Of a DNA stretch of 64,000 nucleotides, positions 56,501-64,000 are shown in pieces. Both the position numbers and the translations under genes were made by a program. The notes below the pieces were generated by a model. That model was not told where the DNA came from and did not search any database. It was given only the letters and a program-made list of their open reading frames with translations. Every line of letters starts with the position of its first letter. Within the stretch, counting starts at the first letter, position 1. Source of the DNA: Labia minor (lineage: Eukaryota; Arthropoda; Insecta; Dermaptera; Spongiphoridae); NCBI GenBank assembly GCA_963082975.1, contig OY720346.1, positions 21,446,720 to 21,510,719 of the forward strand, given 5' to 3'.

Positions 56501-58342
56501 GAATTGAAATATAACTTAAGAATTTTTTTCATGTATGTACTCAGGCAATTTAGGAACAAAAGGTCGAAGGGTGAATACAATACAATACAATTCTTTTTAT
56601 AAACTATTCTAGAATGGTTGGTATATAATGGTAAAAAGTAAATTAAATTGAAATGAAATGTGTCAGCATTCAACATTTCAATTCATTCCTGTCAAAGGAA
56701 AGTGAACTAACTTGATTGTCATATAATTCAGAGTGATAAAAATAAGAAATAAAATAACTCTATTAATAAATATATATACTATCAGCATTTAATATCAGAA
56801 TAATTTAAATTAATAAATTTTTTTACCAAATTTAAAAATAATAAAAGAATAAAATTTCTACACTAAGTCAAATGTATTTAGGAGAACACAATCGAGGAAG
56901 AAAAAAAAATATTTTTTAACTATATAAATAATAATTTATTTAAGAAAATGACAAAACATAACTAAACTCACTTTTCATTTGTTGTTCATAATTATTGATC
57001 GTTTATTAAGATAATATGAATATTAAAATTCATAATAAATTATGTAAACTGATAATCTAATTGAATTCGATTTTTAATTTAACATGGTGTCAGATGATTT
57101 AATGGTATTTGTAAATCAAGAAAAGTAGAAAAGACGTACTCTTTTTTTATTTCTGGACGAATGAAAATAATTAATGCAAATAAATGCAAAAATAAGAATG
57201 TTTGAGATTTTTTTTATCAAATGACATGGATTTATTTTGATCCAATGATAAATCAGCGATTAAAAGAAGCAATTTGACTACCACTCTTTTTCTATCAGAC
57301 ACATTTTTTTGAAGAATATATATATATATATATAAATGAACGAGTAGAGACTATACATTTATAGATGGCTTTTTAATTTGATAAAAAAAGAAATAACAAT
57401 AAATAGAAAACGAAATAGTTTTTTTTTATTGTAAGTCTCAAATGTCGTATTTTAATTAATTCCTATCAGATAGAAAAAAATTAATAAAGGGAAAAGAGTT
57501 GGAAGCGATAAACTAAATGCTATCATAATCGTTGGAGAAGGGGAGTGAATTTTCATCAAGATTCTTTCAACTACAATCAACCTGACCAGAAATGAAACCG
57601 ATCCAGATTAATTGAATTTTTATTTTAGATGTAATTTCAAATTAAACCATAAATCAAACTCGAAGAATACTATTATTTTACGATAGTTTGTGCTTTTAAT
57701 TGTTATGAAGGCAGTGAAAAATGTTTTACCTTTGATTTTCTTTTATAAGTAAGAATTATTTTAAATTTTATTCTAGTGAAATTTACTTATTTTCCATAAA
57801 AAATACCTTCAACTATATAACTCACTTGATGATAGAATTTAATTAAATTAATTAATTTTTTAATTAAATTACTTTCAATTTAAAATAACGGTGTATTTTT
57901 GCCCATTCTAGCTAAAATTATGGTATTATGATTTAAAAAAAAATTTAAATAATATTTATATAGAAGAATTCAATCATGTAATTATATTTAATTTTAGTCT
58001 AATTTCCTTCCCCTTGGTAAATGAAATATTTATAATCATCCTGAAATTTATTTATATAATATGTATAATTTTTATCTTATGAGTAAATAAAAGTAAATAA
58101 ATAACACAAATAAGAATATTGTGTGCTGATTAATATAATGATTAAAAATATAAAAAATGTAAAATTTTACATTTATTTTAATTATAATTTTTAATTGCTT
58201 TGTTTAATAGCGAATTTTCAAGTTATATTGACATACTCGTTTTGTTATAAAACAGATAAAACAATTTTATTTACAATTTTATCTTAATTTTATCTTAGAT
58301 TTATTTAATTGTAAGTTGAAATCGACTTATATAATAAAACTA
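53520..58342. other. Long AT-rich stretch without recognised features
   Basis: Nearly 5 kb of A/T homopolymers, (TA)n (57318-57334) and low-complexity DNA. 55610-55680 is a little richer (GTTGTTGGCTCAGTAGCTCT). Minus frames such as 56413-56676 are Ile/Tyr/Phe-rich chance translations. No repeat family shared with the rest of the window. Confidence 0.5.
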
Positions 58343-58378
58343 AACAATACCTCGCTTACTATCGTCGGTTGGTAAAAA
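58343..58378 (-). repeat. Family A, copy A7: terminal fragment only
   Basis: AACAATACCTCGCTTACTAT followed by CGTCGGTTGGTAA matches the subterminal-repeat end of family A; nothing else of the element remains. Confidence 0.6.
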
Positions 58379-60317
58379 TTAGAATTTCTAAAAAATAAAA
58401 ATCATATAAAGTATTTATTATTTTTTCATATATGATTTTTTTTTTAAATAATTAATTTCAAATGATCAAGAAATTAAAAAATATTATTAATTTTATTAAA
58501 TGAAGTTATTATATATATATCTAGTGCATTAGTTTGAATTTAAACAAATAAATCGCGTAAATGTATAATAAATAAATAATCATCTTTTAGATGGGTACAA
58601 AGTAATTTTTTTATTATAAAAATATATTAAAAGCTATTTTTATATACCAGTTAGTTATCCTCTAAATCATTTTTTTCTTTATTTTAAATAAATAAAATTT
58701 GAATTGTATGCAGAGTGTCAAACAAATAGACAGTAGTTACTTTTCGTTATTTGCTTACCTAACCAAGCCAACGAACCGAGTAACTTTTCCTCTTATGCGA
58801 TTTTTTAAAAAATTATATATTGTCTAAAGTTTTTCAGAATAAAAACAAGGGAAATTCGTTATATCAGTTAATTAACGAGAATCATAATTAAAAAAGAATA
58901 ATAAACAATTTATAAAAATCAAAACTCTATTAAATTAGATGTATCTTAGTCTGAGTGGAATATTTTTTAAGATCATTCATTAAAAAAACATATATATATA
59001 TATATATATACTAATAGTACTTACGGATTATTCTGCAGTAGAGAAATGAAAACTAATTGCTTACCTGAAACAAGAGAAAAAATAACGATTAATTTAACAC
59101 CACATAAAAACATTAGATATATACTGATGGGAAAGGAGATAAGTTGATTTGGCCTTGTGCCAGTAACCAAGTTCAACTTTAAGTAAGAACTTACAGATGA
59201 ACTTGTTACTTCTTATATTAATCCATTATAGTTTCATTGTTTAATTATTTTACATAATTTTATTCCCAAATAAAATATCTCTATCAATTCTTTCCTTAAT
59301 TTTTATTTTATTATAACATTTATTTGAATTTTTTAATCTTGAATGAATTTAACTAATATTGCTTTGATTTTAGTTGAAGTGTATGTCAAGATCTAAATCG
59401 ATTAAAAGTGATATCAATATAAAAAGTGGTTTTAGGCTATTGAGAACTAATTCAGCCATTATTATTATAATTCTTATTATAAAATTCTATTGAATAGAAT
59501 ATTTGAACTATTCATATTATTTAAAGTTGGAAATAATAATAAGAATCCAACAATTCTAAAAAATAGAAAGATATATTTCTGAAATTTTTCTAGCGGATTG
59601 CTTTCTATATGAAAAATTGAATATAAAATATATACAATATCTAATTTTGGATATAATTCATTTAAAAAGATTTGAAGAAAAGACTCGCATACTATAAATT
59701 GACCATTCAAAAGAATTTGATTCTATGCCCTTTAAATATTATAAATATAAATTTATAAATATTTGAATTATTATATTTGGTAAAGCTTTTGTCAGAAAGA
59801 GATACTATATGAAAAATATTAAATATTAGTAAAATAACTTTTATCTCACTTTTTTTTAGAATCGTAAACTTTTATTCCGTCACGGAAGGATTCATCAATG
59901 CTACCCAAGGCAAAGTCATTATAACAATGAATTATTAAAGATAAATTATTAATGGATAAATGCAGAAAGAATGGGATACTGAAAGAAACAATTTACTAAC
60001 CACACCAGATGGCATAAATTCCTTGTGAAATCCGTAAAATTAATAATTACCAGAAACTTGTCTGAGAACTAAAGCGACTCTAGAAATTTTTTCGGTAGTA
60101 CTTGTGTCTAACAAAAACTTACTTCGAAATATATAAGCATTGAGAATTTCTAATGAATCTTCAATTCTGAATAGGGAAGAATAATAAGACACTTGCCCGT
60201 TAAGTCCGAAACTAATCTAAAGACAAGAAGAAAGACAAAAGTTTTTCAACATAACAACCTGCTGAGAAACTATACTAACTCAAAAAATAATCATAACAAT
60301 AGTACTAATAATAATAA
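58379..60317. other. AT-rich stretch, nothing recognised
   Basis: (TA)n at 58990-59010. 59870-60300 is mildly GC-richer and leads into the non-LTR fragment; it may be decayed sequence of the same element. No frame supports this. Confidence 0.5.
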
Positions 60318-60479
60318 TTCCAAAAGAACAACGAACGGAACTTATACAGAACCTTCAAACAGCATTTAAGTAAATACTCTCCATCAAATCTACACTTCAA
60401 GAATCCTGATGGTACAACTGCTTTCAAGATCTTGGCAACCTACTACGAGTTCCTCCTCAACTACGAACCTCCAGAATAA
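60318..60479 (+). pseudogene. Non-LTR retrotransposon linker fragment with (TAA)n tail
   Basis: The frame 60318-60479 reads NNERNLYRTFKQHLSKYSPS, then LHFKNPDGTTAFKILATYYE and FLLNYEPPE. The pattern NPDG.T........YYE.LLN is the stretch between endonuclease and RT domains of Jockey/CR1-type elements. The RT itself does not follow. Instead (TAA)n begins at 60477. About 53 residues remain, with no ATG start. Confidence 0.6.
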
Positions 60480-61189
60480 TAATAATAATAATAGTAATGA
60501 ATTATACATTCTTAAATGAACATATGTGCTTATACTTTGATATGTAATTTAATCTACTATTTAGTATTGCGTTCATTTAGTACAATGATTAAATATTATT
60601 ATCATTAACCTTTGAGTTCGAGTTTCACCATAAAATGATAGTAATAATAATAATAATTACTAATTATTATAATTTATAATTAAAAAACAAATAAATAAAT
60701 AAATATACTTATATATTATTTTAGTAAACATATAAATTGAAATATCTATATAATAAAAGAGAGTATAAGAAGCAGGGGGGAAGGGTAACCATTTTAAACA
60801 AATTTCCAAAACAGTAATTCAGATTTTCTGTATAAATAGTTGACATTACAACACAAAATAAATCAGCGTCCATAGGAAAATTAGAATATAAGCCGACATT
60901 ATAAATATCAACAATCATAAAGTACACATTGAATAGCCTTTTAGTATATTTGATTAAAAAATATGCCAATTAGTTACCAACAAGTTTGAAAAAGACAATT
61001 TAATCAAATTTACATTAATTATTTACTGAAGAAAAATATACTTAAACAAAAATAATATAATGAGTTATAAAATAATTAAGACCTATCTGAAAAAAAATAA
61101 TTTCGATTTCAATTACTAAAATTGTTACTAAAAAAGAAAACTATATTTTTTTAGAAAAACAAATAAAATTAACTAATAATTTTATAATT
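60480..61189. other. AT-rich stretch, nothing recognised
   Basis: Short (AAT)n runs at 60477-60495 and 60640-60660. An 82-codon minus frame (60721-60969) has no similarity. Confidence 0.55.
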
Positions 61190-61195
61190 AACAAA

Positions 61196-61385
61196 CAACG
61201 GCAAAAATATATTGGTGGGGAAATCGATTGGGAAATGTCCTCTTGGAAGTCCAAGGGGGTGAGCGCACAATGTAGGAAGGGACGTAAAAGACGGGAGAAT
61301 AGAAGTTGGATGGTTGTGGCTCAAGATAGGGACACTTGGAGAAATGTGGTTGAGGCAGCCAAGAACGTTCGAGTACCGTAACGCC
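61196..61385 (+). pseudogene. Non-LTR retrotransposon C-terminal fragment within C3
   Basis: AACGGCAAAAATATATTGGT, then GAAGTCCAAGGGGGTG, GTAGGAAGGGACGT, GATGGTTGTGGCTCAAGATA and GGGACACTTGGAGAAATGTG match the end of the element at 2390-2570 (NILVG, GRPR, RRDV, VVAQDRDTWRNVVEAAKNV). Frames are broken in the GRP segment. A minus-strand frame at 61169-61414 is its shadow. Confidence 0.65.
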
Positions 61386-61553
61386 CCAGAGATAGATAGA
61401 TATAACATATACAATAATAATATATATAATTATTTTACTGATTAAATTAAAATATATATTTTAAATAAGAACACAAAAAGAAATTAAAGTTTTAATATAC
61501 TGATTGAAACAAAATGGACGAAAACCTTTTACATACAGACTTTCAAGCAAATA

Positions 61554-62021
61554 CGAGGGTGGGTTGAAAAGTTTCCGATCTGACCAAGAAAAACGATGTT
61601 TTTAAATTTTTTTTTTTTTTTCTATATTTTTCAACATAATCTCCATCAACACTGATACATTTCTCATAACGGTGTTCTAATTAATTTAATTAATTAATTA
61701 ATTAATTAAATTTGATTTAATTTAATTTAATTCTCATTAACAGTTATGAATCGACGCAAAAATTCGTTTGGATTACACTTACAGCGCCAAATTGTCGTTA
61801 GAAATGGTTTTTCGAAGCAATTTTTGGTCTAACGTTAGGAAATGCGGCACCCACATTGCACACAGCTTTCCATATTCATATAGTTTTGCAAAATATTTCG
61901 CACACGTTCAGCTGACATCGTACAGGTCTCAGCTATCTTGAATTTTGAAAAATAAAACAAAAAATAAATTGAAAAACATCGATTTTCTTGGTCAGGTCGG
62001 AAACTTTTCAGACCACCCTCG
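61554..62021 (-). mobile_element. Mariner-derived MITE, copy 2, inserted in C3
   Basis: 468 bp; CGAGGGTGGGTTGAAAAGTT starts and AAACTTTTCAGACCACCCTCG closes it, flanked by TA (61552-61553 and 62022-62023). It is the same deleted derivative as 29248-29724, including the AT filler (61680-61730) between the C-terminal piece and the NEFLRRF piece. It lies within the conserved 3' block of Helitron C, which is continuous in C1. Confidence 0.88.
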
Positions 62022-62076
62022 TACTATGTATCACCTCGGGGGTACAGGGGGCAGAGCCCACGTCTAGTTGTGAAGA

Positions 62077-62900
62077 GCACCGAATATATAAAAATATAAA
62101 ACTAGATTTGTACATTTATCTTAGTTTTTAGTGGATAGGTATTAGCTAGTATTTAATGGAATTTAAAAGTAGGAAAAGTATAATATGTCTTCATTCTTTC
62201 ACTGTCACTCGTATTAAGATATACGTTATCTGGAAATTGAATTCGATGGCTAGACGGATTCAAGGTAGAAAAGCTTTTAAAATAATTCCACCCTTCTAAA
62301 GGTTGTTGAAAAAAAACATAATTCATATATATCTTAGAAAAATCTTACTTTATTCAAATATGATGTTAAAAATAGTAAAAATTATTTATTATTTTTAAGT
62401 AAATGTAACCTGAATAATAAATATAAAATGAAAGAAAAAAAGTAATGATTCAAATAAATTCTTATTTATTTTTATTTTTTAAATATATTTTTAATAAAAA
62501 TATTTAAGTAATTAATTGAAATCAATATTTTTAAAGGCTTTAAGACTTAGGCCTAAATGTAAACAATCAGATAGAGAGCTCAACCCGCTTAAAATTAGAT
62601 CAATAGCAGCCCGGTGAGGGGACGGTGGTGGGGAGGTGGCCCAAGTCCACCCTAAACCTTATATATATATATATATTACTCGTTTTTTTTTCTTTTACTT
62701 CTATACCTACGATACTTAAATGAATACGCAAAAAATATGATGATTATTATATTGAGTTGAGTATTTATGTTATTATTAATAAATAAATTAAGGATTGAAT
62801 TGAAAATTATAAAAAAAACAATGTTTTACAATTCTTAGATTTTTTTCATTTAATTTAAAAAACTTCCCAAAAATTAATTAATATTATTATATGTAAATAA
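62077..62900. other. AT-rich stretch with one G-rich patch
   Basis: 62605-62640 is G-rich (GGTGAGGGGACGGTGGTGGG). (TA)n at 62658-62675. No gene or repeat family. Confidence 0.5.
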
Positions 62901-63152
62901 AAGAAGCCTCACACTGGGTTAGCCCACATTCTCATGATCCTGGATTCAAGTCCCGGGCCTAGCAAAGGAATTTTTTTTGCTGGGAGTCAACCCAGTCCCC
63001 GGAATCAAAATTGGGAAGCTACTTGATAAAAAGTAGCATCTCCGATCAAGAAAATTAAGGTAAAGGTTGATAGGACCTGTACTACTGATCAAAGAACACC
63101 TAATTATATAATCGACTTGATAGGCGCTGTCGGACGTACAAAAAAAGTCAGA
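62901..63152 (+). mobile_element. tRNA-derived SINE, copy S3
   Basis: The head contains GGTTAGCCCACATTCTCATG and a good B-box GGATTCAAGTCC (62942-62953). The body has TTGCTGGGAGTCAACCCAG, GATCAAGAAAATTAAGG and CTTGATAGGCGCTGTCGGAC, ending GTACAAAAAAAGTC. It is diverged from S1 and S2 by small indels. No target duplication recognised. Confidence 0.7.
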
Positions 63153-63399
63153 GATTTATTTATTATTATTTGTAAATTAAATAATATAAATATCAAATTT
63201 AATTAAATATTATGGATTGTTTCTCAAATAATTCAACAATAATTCAGTGTATTGTTAGGTGTTAATTTTAATTATAAATGACTTAACACTATTTTTACAG
63301 TTTTATAGAACCATATGTTTTCAACATAACGTTTCTGATGAGTTAGAAAGTTAGCTTTGTTGATTTTTTTTTGTTTCATAATAATTTAAAAAAAAATTA
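63153..63399. other. AT-rich spacer
   Basis: Nothing recognised. Confidence 0.55.
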
Positions 63400-64000
63400 A
63401 ATAAGTTGACCTGTGGCCAGGTCCGAACCGACCGACGGTTTGAAGTAAATTAATTAGCAGCTACAGAAACAATTTCAAATAATTTTAATATATCTATTAA
63501 TGTAATAAAAAACAGATATGGATACATAAATAATAAATATAAACATTTTTAATTTTATTTTATTTATAATATATATGCAAGACCAGACTGTGACGTCATG
63601 AATGGCTGGATGACGTCATATAACTTTAAATTAAGAAAAAACTAATAAAGATGATTTTTCTCAAGGATAAAACCAATACAAAGTGCATGATTCGTGGTGA
63701 TATGTAAAAAATCTCCTCATGTGAAATTTGGTGTGAAAATAACCCTTCCCTTCCTATCGTCGATCGCTAATACTACCACTTCGGGTTTCCGGATTTGCAC
63801 CAAAAGTTGATCAATTCATCATACTGATGCATTAAGTAAATATACCAAATCTCATCAAAATCCGTTCAGCCGTTCAAGCTGTACACATCTATACGGAAGG
63901 ACGGACAGACATCATTTCTGTTAAGAAAATGCATGATTCGTGGAGATATGTAAAAATCTCGACATGTGAAATTTGGTGTGAAAACAATACCTCCCTTACT
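63400..64000 (-). mobile_element. Family A, copy A8 (cut by the window edge)
   Basis: Hairpin GACCTG-TGGC-CAGGTC (63408-63423) and CCGACCGACGG are intact. Both TGACGTCA sites are perfect (63591-63598 and 63611-63618). The microsatellite is GGAAGGACGGACAGACATC; the ATGCTAAAAATACTTTTTT segment after it is deleted. The window stops at CTCCCTTACT, about 15 bases before the expected end. Confidence 0.75.

Larger units (their letters stand above)
61190..62076 (+). mobile_element. Helitron family C, copy C3, split by a mariner MITE
   Basis: Holds the same order as C1: non-LTR fragment, GATAGATAGATATAACA, AAATAAGAACACAAAAAGA, the block ACAAAATGGACGAAAACC, then (after the mariner insertion at 61554-62021) CTCGGGGGTACAGGGGGCAG, a mutated hairpin (GGGGGCAGAGCCCAC) and CTAG. 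The 5' Helitron terminus is not present; the copy is 5'-truncated near 61190. Confidence 0.6.

Noticed and set aside
56413-56676. 87-codon minus-strand frame as a membrane protein
   Set aside because: Hydrophobic only because AT-rich codons encode Ile/Tyr/Phe/Lys; no signal or family resemblance.
3797-64000. Repeated family A segments as a CRISPR-like array
   Set aside because: Copies are about 600 bp, dispersed over the window and diverged; no short regular repeat-spacer pattern exists.

Overview
The window is AT-rich non-coding DNA from a metazoan genome, most likely an invertebrate and plausibly an arthropod. The evidence is very AT-rich sequence with long (TA)n, (GA)n and (CA)n runs, several mariner lineages, hAT elements with 8-bp target duplications, Helitron/Helentron-type elements, tRNA-derived SINEs, Jockey-like and other non-LTR retrotransposons, and a decayed gypsy-like element. 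Nothing prokaryotic is present (no operons, ribosome binding sites or CRISPR). The species cannot be named from the sequence. No intact host protein-coding gene was recognised, and almost every supportable feature is a mobile element or its relic.

Layout. 0-5.4 kb: a family-F element with a large foldback, a Helitron-like D1 element, Helitron C1 carrying a non-LTR fragment, a second non-LTR fragment, Helentron-like A1 and a probable solo LTR. 5.9-8.3 kb: a SINE with a 13-bp target duplication and a mariner relic. 9.5-14.7 kb: Helentron-like B1 split by a 517-bp tRNA-derived SINE, a G-quadruplex motif, a SINE fragment and a TA-flanked MITE. 16.3-24 kb: a non-LTR fragment, a GATA-rich island, a foldback repeat, a Helitron 5' end, a Jockey-like C-terminal fragment, B2, a SINE, a 1.65-kb family-F element with a tandem array and NRF1-type palindrome, a CpG-rich island and A3. 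27-33.6 kb: two deleted mariners, Helitron-like D2 and a GC-rich hAT MITE. 36-41.6 kb: an unidentified open frame, a gypsy-like pol interrupted by a hAT MITE, a Jockey-like RT fragment and A4. 43-49.8 kb: Helitron C2 with a complete 3' terminus, a MITE, B3, a deleted mariner with both ends, and a hAT element keeping the transposase C-terminus. 50.9-64 kb: an A5/B4 chimera, a degenerate short-repeat patch, A6, a long plain AT-rich stretch, a non-LTR fragment, Helitron C3 split by a mariner MITE, a SINE, and A8 running off the end.

The genes do not form a pathway. What works together is the transposon ecology. Non-autonomous elements (families A, B, C, D, F, MITEs, SINEs) depend on enzymes not encoded intact here, and nesting gives relative ages: SINE into B1, hAT into gypsy pol, mariner into Helitron C3. 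The most interesting observations are the shared architecture of families A and B (subterminal inverted repeats, one terminal hairpin, central GTCY-like microsatellite), the paired TGACGTCA sites and internal 83-bp duplication in family A, the uncharacterised family F, and a few non-repetitive GC-richer islands that could be regulatory DNA or exons. All calls are by eye; no alignment, fold or database search was run.
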